Source of the DNA: Methanosarcina sp. DH2
Lineage (GTDB): Archaea; Halobacteriota; Methanosarcinia; Methanosarcinales; Methanosarcinaceae
Length of the DNA: 64,000 nt
Assembly (NCBI RefSeq): GCF_020804225.1
Contig: NZ_WJBI01000017.1
Location: 17,179-81,178, forward strand
Reading direction: 5' to 3'
Of the stretch, positions 1 to 10,383 are shown in pieces. Positions within the stretch are counted from its first letter, which is position 1; every line of letters starts with the position of its first letter. The translations under genes were made by a program, and so were the position numbers. The notes beneath the pieces are model-generated. The model saw only the letters and a list, made by a program, of their open reading frames with translations. It did not search any database and was not told the DNA's origin.

Positions 1-957
1 ACTTTTACCCTGTACAGTACATTCTTCAGGCGCAACCCGAATTCACGCACTTCAATTAATTTTTTAACAGGGTTTGAAGGTCCATTCCAATGTTAACTAT
101 GTCCGTTAATAAAGTGTATTTACTCAGTTATAATGCTTATGAGAGCCCGGGCTTTCCGGCGTTTAAAGCCAGATCTGAAACCTGCAGGGAAGAATTTATT
201 TTCCTGCATGCTCCACACCCGGAACTCAGGGATACCCCCGATTCAGACCCTTTACCACTCATACGTAAATTGCCAGGAGTCCCGGCAAAGCTGCTCTCTT
301 GTCGATCAGTTCTGCCAGTCAGTATTATACTTTGTTACACTAATACTCATTCAGTATAGTATATATTAGACAGCTTATTCGACAATTGCTGCATCTTTCA
401 ACCCTTAGGAATTCGAGCCTGAAACTTTTACTTAAGCATTCGCTTCTTGTGCAAGCACTCGCTTAATAATGGCTGATTGTACCTGCAGATTTCTGTAACT
501 GCTAGGCAGATATCCGGGTTTTACTTCATATAAATAAGACCGGATATAAACGAGACTACATATAAACCCTATGAGCCGGTGTATGTCTGTTGTATGTATA
601 AAGGATACAGGATACCTGTGCTAAAGAACAGGGTATCTGTGCTCCAGGGTACTGTGTTTAAATTTGCAGGATGCCTGTTTTGCCTGCTTACTTGCCAGGG
701 AGACTTTCTCAACTTTTAAGGCGGATAACGCACATCCGCTTCCGGATAAACGCTCCGATTAAGTTTTCCCGCATATACCAGAGAGTCAGCATCAAATAAA
801 CCAGCATGGTGGTTTGCGGTAATAGCCGGGATTCTGAAAACCCTAGGCTCACCCCTGATTTTTCCGTACCGCAGATAAGCTTTCCAGAATTTTTACTTTA
901 GCTATTCTTTAGCTATTTACAAGTCTCATTCCAGTTTTTAGGAACTTAACTCAAGAT
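1..957. other. Intergenic stretch without a supported gene
   Basis: No convincing gene was found. Short open frames at 90-369 overlap each other, lack a ribosome binding site and look like no known protein. Around 600-680 there are loose repeats of the type CAGGATACCTGTGC and CAGGGTATCTGTGC. In many archaea the proteasome alpha gene psmA follows the RNase P genes in this operon, but it is not present in the bases visible here. Confidence 0.6.
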
Positions 958-1302
958 TTAACTCCAGCTTTCACCCTGTAGAAACTTTTCCGTAGCTCGT
1001 TTAACAGTGCCTGAAGATCCCAGCACATGAATAGTCGCTCTTTTTCCGTTGATCCGGGTCACAGTGGCCAGTGATGCTCTTGTTTCTTTAACCTTCGTAT
1101 GAGAGCACTGGATAATTCCTTTTCCGTTTTCAAATCCCAGAACTTTAATATCACAGTCGCTGGTCGTAACATCTCCGAGCAGTGAGGAAGCAGATGAAAT
1201 GACTTCTTTAACAATGTCACTTCTGCTCACAGGCTCTTCTGAGATCAGCTCAAAAGCGAGATAGCGCTTTTTAGCGCGGAGTGAAGGTAGCAGGCGTTTC
1301 AA
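958..1302 (-). CDS. rnp2: Ribonuclease P protein component 2 (Pop5/Rpp14 family)
   Basis: Protein subunit of archaeal RNase P, which removes the 5' leader of precursor tRNAs. With Rnp3 it forms the Pop5-Rpp30 pair that supports the catalytic RNA. The 114-residue product has the usual size and the basic N-terminus (MKRLLPSLRAKKRYLAFEL) typical of archaeal Pop5, followed by a compact alpha/beta domain. Its start overlaps the end of rnp3 by 4 bases (ATGA), which implies translational coupling, and it is the last gene of the minus-strand operon. Identification rests on family resemblance and on the conserved gene order rpl15e, RNA-binding protein, rnp3, rnp2. Confidence 0.9.
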   Translation of the reverse strand: MKRLLPSLRAKKRYLAFELISEEPVSRSDIVKEVISSASSLLGDVTTSDCDIKVLGFENGKGIIQCSHTKVKETRASLATVTRINGKRATIHVLGSSGTVKRATEKFLQGESWS

Positions 1303-2010
1303 AAGAGGTCCTCTCCCTCAAGCACTTCGATACCTTCCCTTATATATCCCGGACCAAGGCGATTCTTCTGGAGAATTCTTTCAGGAACAGTGCTTATTGC
1401 ATTAAGAGCCTCATCTTCTTCAAGCCCGCAAACCTCAGCAAGGGCAATAGTTTCCATGGGGGATCGCAGGTCAAAACAGGACACGGCATCACTGCAAAGT
1501 ACAAGGGAAACCTCGTATTTTCTCGCAAGCTCAAGGTTTGCTTTGAGGTCGGACAGCAGGCGAATGCGCCTGAAACCCCGGAAATGAAGAAGAGGTCTCA
1601 GGGTAATACCTATTGCAACTCCGTTTTCTGCAGCTGCTTTTGCCAGAACCTGGTTTAGCCCGCTGCTCCTGTCAAAAGCCGGGTGGTTCAGGATGTCTAC
1701 CCTGGGATTTTCGAGCGCAGCTCTGTTGACTGCTTCAGACCCTCCGTGTACAATCAGGACATCCATTGAGTTCCTGAATTTGCCTATCAAGCTGTTCAGT
1801 TTTGAGGGGTTTTCCTCCACAAGCTCAATCCCCTGAAAGACCTCAAAACCCTCTATTGAAGGCAGTACTGGCTTTTTATCAGGGAGTTTATCGGAATGGT
1901 TAGCAAGGGCAATCCCGCTGTATCCAAGATGCCGGGCAAAGGAGGCAAGTTCCGGAGCAGTATTATCTCCATCCGGAGCTGCATGAACGCAAAAATCATA
2001 AAATTTAGGT

Positions 2011-2018
<8 letters not shown>
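1299..2018 (-). CDS. rnp3: Ribonuclease P protein component 3 (Rpp30 family)
   Basis: RNase P subunit with a PHP-like TIM-barrel fold, partner of Rnp2. The 239-residue protein opens with the family's FYDFCVHAAPDGDNTAPELA segment and contains the barrel motifs IVHGGSEAVNRAALENPRVDILNHP (about 90-115) and LVLCSDAVS (about 171-179). Length is normal. It overlaps rnp2 by 4 bases downstream and the RNA-binding gene by 8 bases upstream, so the operon is tightly packed. The ATG start at 2018 fits this packing. Confidence 0.92.
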
Positions 2019-3349
<1,331 letters not shown>

Positions 3350-6300
3350 TCATACTTCTATATCACTAAACCAGATAGTAAATTTTGTTCCCTGATCTCT
3401 TTCAAGCTTTATACAGCCGTCTATCTGTTCAACAAGAATATTTACTAACTGGAGTCCAAGAGAAGTCGAGTTCTCTATATCTATTCCTTCCGGTATCCCT
3501 TTACCGTTGTCCGATACTTCGAGTGTGTAATGGAAACCTTTTTTTTCTATATAATCTCTATTTTGACAGGAAATACCATTTTTGAAGGCAGAAGCTTCAG
3601 TCCTGCGAAGGTTTATGTAGATCTCGCCTCTGCTTCGGGCAGGAAAAGCATATTTAAAAGAGTTTGAGACAAGCTCATTTACAATGATTCCAAGAGGGAT
3701 TGCAGTATCCATGCCGAGATAAACCTGCTCAAGGTCCAGCTTGAAGCTGAAATTTTTATTTCCAAGATTGTATGATCTGAAAAGCTCTGTAGTTAGCTTC
3801 CTGAGGTAAGCTGCAAAGTCGAGAGTGTCTATTTTATCTCCTCTGTATAGCTCTTCATGAATGAGAGCCATAGAAACTACGCGGCTCTGGCTTTCCATGA
3901 AAGCTTTGACAACTTCCGGAGTCTTACAAACCTCAAGCCTGGAGAAGGTTTCTGCCTGCAGGTCAAGCAGGGATGAAATTACCTGCAGATTATTCTTAAT
4001 CCTGTGGTGAATTTCTTTTATGCGGATTTTTTCCAGCTTTGCCAGAGTTTCTTCAGCTTCTTTTCTCTCGGTAATATCATATATCGCACCCTGGTACTTA
4101 TCCGGGGTTTTGTTATTTCCAGGAATCTTCTGGTAGATTTCGTGCACCCATTTTATTTTTCCATCCCTGTGAATAATCCGGAAATCGATTTCTCCATACG
4201 CTCTATATGGAGAATTTCGAACCTTTTCCTCTTCTTCATAAATGCGGGGCAGGTCTTCGGAATGAATTATATCCTTCCACGGCTGCCTGGACATAAAATC
4301 TTCTTCATTGTATCCTGTAATCTCTTCAACTGTCCCGTGCATGAATACCGGAATAAAGTTCTCGTCTGCCTGGAAAGCAATTCCCTTGAAGTTTTCTATG
4401 AATGATCGATATCTTTCCTCACTCTCCTGTATTTTCTGCTGAGCAAGCTTACTTTCCGTAATATCCTGGACCGTCCCCCTCATTCTAACCGGGTTATTTT
4501 TTTCATCAAAAACAACTTCTCCCTGCTCATTGACTATACGCTCTGTTCCGTCAGCTGAAATTATTTTAAAATCTATATTGAAAGGTTTTCCGTTTAAAGC
4601 CTGTTTAACCGCATTATCTACGTAATCTCGATCATCTGGCTGTATATAACTTAAAAATACATCGTAGGCAGGTTTGAGTTCTTTAGGGCTGAGTCCGAGG
4701 ATCCGATAAGTTTCATCAGACCAACAAGATTTATCATTTACAATATCCCATTCCCAGTTCCCAATATGAGCCATTTTTTGAGCATCTTCAAGACCTTTTT
4801 TACTCTCTTTTAAAGAATTATAAGCTCCCTCAAGTTCTGCTGTTCGCTCTCTAACTTTCTCTTCTAGACTGTCGAGTGTTTCCTTCAGTTTGTCTTCTGC
4901 TTTTTTACGCCTGGTAATGTCGGTAAGCATGCTCATAGAGCCTGTAAACTTGCCATCGTCATCAAAGAGGGATTTTGAACTTACAATTGCCCATAGGGGT
5001 GAGCCATCCTTGCGTATAAATTTAAACTCATAGCTCTCGTCAATACCCTGCCATCTTCTTTCAATATTCTTTTTGACAACTTGCTTTTCTTCCTCGCTGG
5101 CAAAGTCCCAGGCAAATTTGCCAATCATTTCATCCGGAGTATACCCCAGCATCTCAGTCAATCTTTTATTAACATAAATAGTCCTGGCTTCGGGATCACC
5201 TATCCATATACCTTCACTGGCTGTTTCTACGATATTGCGGTATTTTACCTCGCTCTCTTGCAGTTCTTTCTCTATCTTTTTACGTTCTGTCACATCACGA
5301 GTGTAGGAGAGTACACCAGTTATCTGCCCGGCAGCATCGTATCGCGGTTCGTAGATAGCTTCAAACCATCGTGGTTCACCGCCAGGGGATAGCTGTAAGA
5401 GAACGTGCTCATGCTTTCCTGTATAGAGCACCCGATGTTTGATCGACTCAAGTTGCTGTGCCTGGTCTGGTGGCAGCAAATCCGCTTCTGTCTTACCTAT
5501 TACATCCGATGCAGATAATGGGTATAACGGGTTATATATCCAGGTATAACGCAGGTCGCGGTCTTGCTCGAAAATAATATCCGGGGAGTTTGCAACTATA
5601 ACTTGCAACCGTGCCTCGCTCTCGCGAAGTGCCTTATTTACTTCATGAAGTATCTCATGCTGAGCCTGCAACTCCTCATGGAATACTTGCAGCTCCCTGG
5701 ACTGTTTTTGAATCTGCTCGTACGCTTGACGCAGTTCTTCTTCAGCCTGTTTACGCTCAGTAATGTCTCTGACAATCATGCTCGTTTTTATAATGTCATC
5801 TGTATCTGCAAAAAGGTTGGATGTAACATTACATACGAAAGTTGATCCATCTTTTCGTCTGCACGTGAGCTCGGCGTTCATCCGACCGTTTAGCTCCCTT
5901 TCCTCAAGTGCAGCCGCAAGCTTCTCGTCCTTAACTACAAGACCTTCCCTTCCCGCCTGTATAATCTCATTTTCGGTCATACCAAAAAGGTAACATGCCT
6001 GAGGATTTGCAGAAAGAATAGTGCCATCGGGCTTGGTTAGTAAAATTCCATCAAGGCTGTTTTCATACAGAGATTTATATTGTAATTCAGTCTCCCGCAG
6101 TGTCTGCTCAACCTGCGTGCACTCAGCAGTAATTTTCATTCCTGTATTTTCCGTTTTCTCCCATTTCCCATTCTTCCTGGACAAAATAAACTGATGATTT
6201 GTAACGATGTCAATTATATCAGTTACACTGCATATCTCGAGGGAATAGGTGCACAGAGCTATCACTGGATACATGCCTGTAGCAGAATCCAGCCTTTCTT

Positions 6301-6727
6301 CATAATTAACGAAATCATTCCAGCTTTTATTATCCAGCCAGCAGATATTCTCAATGAATCTCAAGCCATCGTAGCCACTGGCCAAAGATTGACTGGCTTT
6401 TTCAGTCAGGTTGTTTAAAGCTTTCTTCGAATCAAAAACACCTTCTTTTGTATGCCAGTCAGCATGGGGAATAATCTCAATTTGTCCTTTTTCCAGATAA
6501 ACATCAATATCAGGAACAGTCTTTTTCAGAGCTGCTTTTGCTTCTTCCTTGTCCAGAGGTTTTGAGGTGATCCAGATACAGAATTCGTTATTTTCCAGTC
6601 CTGTTTTCAAATATGGAATTAGTATATGCTTTAAGTCTTCTTTTGTTTGATAAAATTGACAAAGGTGTGTTCCCCACGGCACATTTCCGATGACATCAAT
6701 GCCAGAATCTCTGATTTCATTTTCCAT
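3350..6727 (-). CDS. Multi-PAS sensor histidine kinase with MEDS domain
   Basis: Soluble two-component sensor kinase of 1125 residues without membrane segments. Domain order from the sequence: MEDS (DcmR-like sensory) domain, about 1-195, marked by WGTHLCQFYQTKEDL; five PAS domains starting near 220, 378, 497, 654 and 772, several ending in the DITERK-type linker; a coiled coil near 625-650 (REELAELEGAYNSL-like heptads); HisKA_2 dimerisation domain with phospho-acceptor His in EIHHRIKNNLQ near 904; and HATPase domain with N box NELVSNSFKYAF near 1015 and G box DNGKGIP near 1077. The stimulus is unknown; PAS domains in this family often bind haem or other cofactors, but no binding residue can be assigned. 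No receiver or DNA-binding gene lies beside it. It is a close paralog of the next gene. Confidence 0.9.
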   Translation of the reverse strand: MENEIRDSGIDVIGNVPWGTHLCQFYQTKEDLKHILIPYLKTGLENNEFCIWITSKPLDKEEAKAALKKTVPDIDVYLEKGQIEIIPHADWHTKEGVFDSKKALNNLTEKASQSLASGYDGLRFIENICWLDNKSWNDFVNYEERLDSATGMYPVIALCTYSLEICSVTDIIDIVTNHQFILSRKNGKWEKTENTGMKITAECTQVEQTLRETELQYKSLYENSLDGILLTKPDGTILSANPQACYLFGMTENEIIQAGREGLVVKDEKLAAALEERELNGRMNAELTCRRKDGSTFVCNVTSNLFADTDDIIKTSMIVRDITERKQAEEELRQAYEQIQKQSRELQVFHEELQAQHEILHEVNKALRESEARLQVIVANSPDIIFEQDRDLRYTWIYNPLYPLSASDVIGKTEADLLPPDQAQQLESIKHRVLYTGKHEHVLLQLSPGGEPRWFEAIYEPRYDAAGQITGVLSYTRDVTERKKIEKELQESEVKYRNIVETASEGIWIGDPEARTIYVNKRLTEMLGYTPDEMIGKFAWDFASEEEKQVVKKNIERRWQGIDESYEFKFIRKDGSPLWAIVSSKSLFDDDGKFTGSMSMLTDITRRKKAEDKLKETLDSLEEKVRERTAELEGAYNSLKESKKGLEDAQKMAHIGNWEWDIVNDKSCWSDETYRILGLSPKELKPAYDVFLSYIQPDDRDYVDNAVKQALNGKPFNIDFKIISADGTERIVNEQGEVVFDEKNNPVRMRGTVQDITESKLAQQKIQESEERYRSFIENFKGIAFQADENFIPVFMHGTVEEITGYNEEDFMSRQPWKDIIHSEDLPRIYEEEEKVRNSPYRAYGEIDFRIIHRDGKIKWVHEIYQKIPGNNKTPDKYQGAIYDITERKEAEETLAKLEKIRIKEIHHRIKNNLQVISSLLDLQAETFSRLEVCKTPEVVKAFMESQSRVVSMALIHEELYRGDKIDTLDFAAYLRKLTTELFRSYNLGNKNFSFKLDLEQVYLGMDTAIPLGIIVNELVSNSFKYAFPARSRGEIYINLRRTEASAFKNGISCQNRDYIEKKGFHYTLEVSDNGKGIPEGIDIENSTSLGLQLVNILVEQIDGCIKLERDQGTKFTIWFSDIEV

Positions 6728-7122
6728 CTAATTGTCCCCGACTTTTAGAAATAAAGTCAAAAAACATTGATTAAGAGTTCCTTATCTATATTCCAAGATC
6801 ACCTTTCCAAGACCACCTATAATTCAATATTAAGCCGGTTATTTCCCCTAAGGTACTACAAAAATTCGCAACAATATCCAATCCCTTAGGGAAGTATATC
6901 CTGAAACTCTTTTTTAACCAGACCGTTGGCTTGTCGGCAGAACTTTAATTCAAAAATTCTGCTTTTTGTCTTGGTGAAATAGCAGGTTTAATCCGATAAT
7001 GAGGCTTTGAAAACGCAAGTCTTACCGGAAAAAGCTTTGTGGATAATTATTGTATATTCTATTTATAATATTTTTCTCAATAAAAAATACCTAACTACAT
7101 TTTCTAGCTAAAAATTACTGGT
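6728..7122. other. Spacer between the two kinase genes
   Basis: AT-rich spacer of about 395 bases carrying the 5' side of the first kinase and the 3' side of the second. No open frame or obvious hairpin terminator was found. The two kinases are therefore likely to be separately transcribed, although this cannot be shown from sequence alone. Confidence 0.4.
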
Positions 7123-10047
7123 TCATATATTTATATCATTGAACCATATAGTGAATTTTGTTCCATGATCTCTTTTTAGCTCTATACAGCCGTCTATCTG
7201 CTCAACAAGAATATTTACTAACTGTAGCCCAAGGGAACTGGAGTTCTCAAAATCTATTTCTTCAGGAATCCCTTTTCCATTATCCGATACTTCAAGTACA
7301 TAATGGAAGTCTTTTTTTCCTATATGATCCATGTTTTGACAGGAAATATCACTTTTGGGGGTAAAATCGGCTATGCGAAGGTTTATGCGGATTTCGCCTT
7401 CCCGTCTTGCAGGAAAAGCGTGCTTAAAAGAGTTTGAAACCAGTTCGTTTACAATAATTCCAAGAGGGATTGCAGTATCCATTCCAAGATAAACCTGCTC
7501 GAGTTCCAGATTGAAACTGATTTCCTTATTACCAAGATTGTAAGAATTGAAAAGATCCGTAGTCAGCTTCCTCAGGTAAGCTGCAAAGTCAAGTGTGTCT
7601 ATTTTATCTCCTCTGTATAGCTCTTCATGAATGAGAGCCATAGAAATAATGCGGCTCTGGCTTTCCATGAATGCTTTGACAACTTCCGGAACCTTACAAA
7701 CTTCAAGATGAGAGAAGGTTTCGGCCTGCAGGTCAAGCAGGGACGAAATTACCTGCAGATTATTCTTAATCCTGTGATGGATTTCTTTTATGCGGATATT
7801 CTCCATTTTTGCCAGGGCTTCTTCAGCTTCTTTTCTCTCGGTAATGTCCTGAACTATTCCTTTTATTCGAACAGGAGTATTTTTGTCATCAAAAATAACT
7901 TCGGATTGCATATGGACTGTGCGTTCTTCCCCATCAGCCCGGATTATTCTGTAATCAATACTGTAAGGCTTTCCTTTTATGGCTTTCATAGCAGTATTAT
8001 ATACATATTCTCTATCGTTGGGATGTATATGATTTAAAAATTCCTCGTAAGTTGGATGCGGTTCCTGAAGACTGCGTCCAAAAATGTGGTCCAGCTCATC
8101 AGACCAGTATGATTTCTCAGTCTCAATTTCCCATTCCCAGTTCCCAACATGGGCCATCTTTTGAGCTTCAGCAAGACCTTTTTCGCTTTCTTTTAAAGAA
8201 TTGTAAGCCTTTTCAAGCTCTGCTGTGCGTTCTCTAACCAGTTTTTCTAAATTGTCGAGTGTTTCTTTTAATTTTGTTTCTGCTTCTTTTCGCTCGGTAA
8301 TATTAATAAATGAGCCCACGCTCCCGCGCACACGCCCGTTTACATCATGTAGCGGGCTTGCTGATGCGAGAATGGTCTGCCATTTTCCACCAGGCATCAG
8401 CACGTCTATCTCTACATCGCGTACGTCTGTATTTTTTAAGGTGGCTTCTTGCATGGGTAATTCGTCTGCGGTCAACTCGTGGTCCTTCCGGAAGAAGCGT
8501 ATTGACTGTGTAAGATTAGGTGAGATATTTTCTCCTGATTCGGCATTGAAAAGTTCGTTTGCCATCCGATTGCCTGTGATGTTGTTACCTTGCGGGTCGT
8601 GACCGATCAGGATAGATACAGGTGCCACTTCCATTATCGTTTCCATTTCTTCGGCTCGCTGGCGAGTTTTCTCTTCCAGATGCTTGCGCCCGGTAATGTC
8701 TCTAAGGATCAGTGCTAATTTACCTTTCTCAGGACTGAATACGTAAATATCGAGATATTTATTCGCCATCTGGCTAAAAATCTCAAAGTGAACTGGCTGG
8801 CCTGAAATCGCCACCTTATGGTACTTTTCGAGCGCTATTGGGCTTACATTGGGAAATACTTCCAGCATAGTCCTGCCTAACATCTGTTCCCTCTCTACGC
8901 CTAAACACCGGCCAAAAGCAGGATTTATCTCAATGTAACGGTAGTCTGAAGGCTCGCCATCATTATAGATAACTTCTACAAGGCCGAAACTGTCGGTCAT
9001 GTGTGTGAAAAGCATTTTGTAGCGCTCCTCACTTTTCCGCAGGGCATGTTCAGCTTTTTTACTATCTGTAATATCCCTAATGATCATGCTTGTCTTTATA
9101 CTGCCATCAGCGTCTGCAAAGAGGCTGGACGAGGTCTCACCGATAAAAGTTGATCCATTTTTTCGTCTGAATGTGAGTTCGGCCTTCGCCAGGCCTGCCA
9201 GTTCTCTTTCCTCAAGTGCTGCTGCAAGCTTGCCGTCCCTGACTACCAGCCCCTCTCTCCCTGCCTGTCTGATCTCATCTTCAGTCATGCCAAAGAGGTA
9301 ACACGCTTGAGGATTTGCAGAAAGAATAGTTCCATCGGGCATGGTAAGCAAAATCCCATCGAAACTACTTTCATACAGAGATCTATAGTGTTCCTCGCTG
9401 ATGCATGCTTCTTTAGCGCTCTTGGTCTCGGTAATATTTCTCCTCCCGCAACTTTCGATTTGCTCCCATTTCCCTTCTCTTTTAATCAAAGCAAACTGGT
9501 GATTTGCTATAATGTCGATTATATCGGTTGCATTGCATTTATCAAGGAAGTAAGTGCATAGAGTTATCATCGGATATCTGCCTGTGATATAACCTACTCT
9601 TTTCTCATAATTTACAAAATCACTCCAGTTTTCTCTTTCCAGCTTGCAAAAATTCTCTGCCGTTCTCAACCCTTCATAGCCGATGGCAAGGGCATTGTTA
9701 AGTTTTTCAACCCAGCTGTCCGTGGCCTTCCCTGAATTGAAAATACCTTCTTTTAAACACCAATCAGCATAAGAAATAAGCTCAATTTGCCCTTTTTCCA
9801 GATACACATCAAAATCAGGAACAGACCTTTTCAGGGCTTTTTTCGCCTCCTGGATATTTAGAGGCTCTGATGTGATCCAGATACATAGTTCGTTATCTTC
9901 CAGCCCTGCTTTGAAATAAGGGACAAGTATGTATAACAAATCTTCTTTTGTCTGGTAAAACTGGCAGAAATGTGTTCCCCAGCATATGTCACCAATGATC
10001 TCAACACCGGAAACTCTGATGTAATCTTGCATGTTCCTCTCCGACAT
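7123..10047 (-). CDS. Multi-PAS sensor histidine kinase with MEDS domain (paralog)
   Basis: Paralog of the kinase at 3350-6727, 974 residues, also without membrane segments. It has the MEDS domain at about 1-200 (WGTHFCQFYQTKEDL), four PAS domains beginning near 219, 339, 469 and 630, a coiled coil near 595-630, HisKA_2 with EIHHRIKNNLQ near 752, and a HATPase domain with NELVSNSFKHAF near 870 and DNGKGIP near 924. The first PAS domain and the whole transmitter are close copies of the neighbour, while the middle PAS domains differ, so the two genes share input and output ends but have exchanged central sensors. The ATG start at 10047 puts the MEDS domain at the very N-terminus as in the paralog. 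Confidence 0.9.
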   Translation of the reverse strand: MSERNMQDYIRVSGVEIIGDICWGTHFCQFYQTKEDLLYILVPYFKAGLEDNELCIWITSEPLNIQEAKKALKRSVPDFDVYLEKGQIELISYADWCLKEGIFNSGKATDSWVEKLNNALAIGYEGLRTAENFCKLERENWSDFVNYEKRVGYITGRYPMITLCTYFLDKCNATDIIDIIANHQFALIKREGKWEQIESCGRRNITETKSAKEACISEEHYRSLYESSFDGILLTMPDGTILSANPQACYLFGMTEDEIRQAGREGLVVRDGKLAAALEERELAGLAKAELTFRRKNGSTFIGETSSSLFADADGSIKTSMIIRDITDSKKAEHALRKSEERYKMLFTHMTDSFGLVEVIYNDGEPSDYRYIEINPAFGRCLGVEREQMLGRTMLEVFPNVSPIALEKYHKVAISGQPVHFEIFSQMANKYLDIYVFSPEKGKLALILRDITGRKHLEEKTRQRAEEMETIMEVAPVSILIGHDPQGNNITGNRMANELFNAESGENISPNLTQSIRFFRKDHELTADELPMQEATLKNTDVRDVEIDVLMPGGKWQTILASASPLHDVNGRVRGSVGSFINITERKEAETKLKETLDNLEKLVRERTAELEKAYNSLKESEKGLAEAQKMAHVGNWEWEIETEKSYWSDELDHIFGRSLQEPHPTYEEFLNHIHPNDREYVYNTAMKAIKGKPYSIDYRIIRADGEERTVHMQSEVIFDDKNTPVRIKGIVQDITERKEAEEALAKMENIRIKEIHHRIKNNLQVISSLLDLQAETFSHLEVCKVPEVVKAFMESQSRIISMALIHEELYRGDKIDTLDFAAYLRKLTTDLFNSYNLGNKEISFNLELEQVYLGMDTAIPLGIIVNELVSNSFKHAFPARREGEIRINLRIADFTPKSDISCQNMDHIGKKDFHYVLEVSDNGKGIPEEIDFENSSSLGLQLVNILVEQIDGCIELKRDHGTKFTIWFNDINI

Positions 10048-10122
10048 TCGAGTATAAAGTTGAAAGATTCTTTGTCCTTATTTCAAGCGTGTTCTATCAA
10101 TAATGTAGTTTTATGCTGCTTT

Positions 10123-10157
10123 ATCTAGATTTAGATTTACTCAATCTAAATCTAGAT
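10123..10157. promoter_or_regulatory. Perfect 15-bp inverted repeat upstream of the kinase gene
   Basis: Two arms of 15 bases, ATCTAGATTTAGATT and its exact complement, are separated by TACTC. The site lies about 76 bases upstream of the start of the minus-strand kinase at 10047 and 227 bases upstream of the divergent DUF2207 gene. It could be an operator for a dimeric regulator or a hairpin in the kinase leader. No poly-T run follows it on the minus strand, so a terminator is less likely. Confidence 0.5.
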
Positions 10158-10383
10158 GTATCTTTACAGAAATTAATTTCATTGTTGAATGTTATATAAT
10201 TGAATGCTTATATAAAAGTAAGAATTAACCATTTGTCTCTGTAATTTTCCTTTTGAAGACTACTCATAAATTGATTTTTCTTCTCAATACTATAGATTAA
10301 AAAACTGAGTTCTGGAACCAAGTCTTAAGAGGATTCAGGAGAATACCATATTGAGGAATAAGGTGGGGTTGGAGGATACTTGA

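Noticed and set aside
90..369. Two overlapping short frames at the left edge
   Set aside because: No start signals, no similarity to a known family, and they overlap in different frames.
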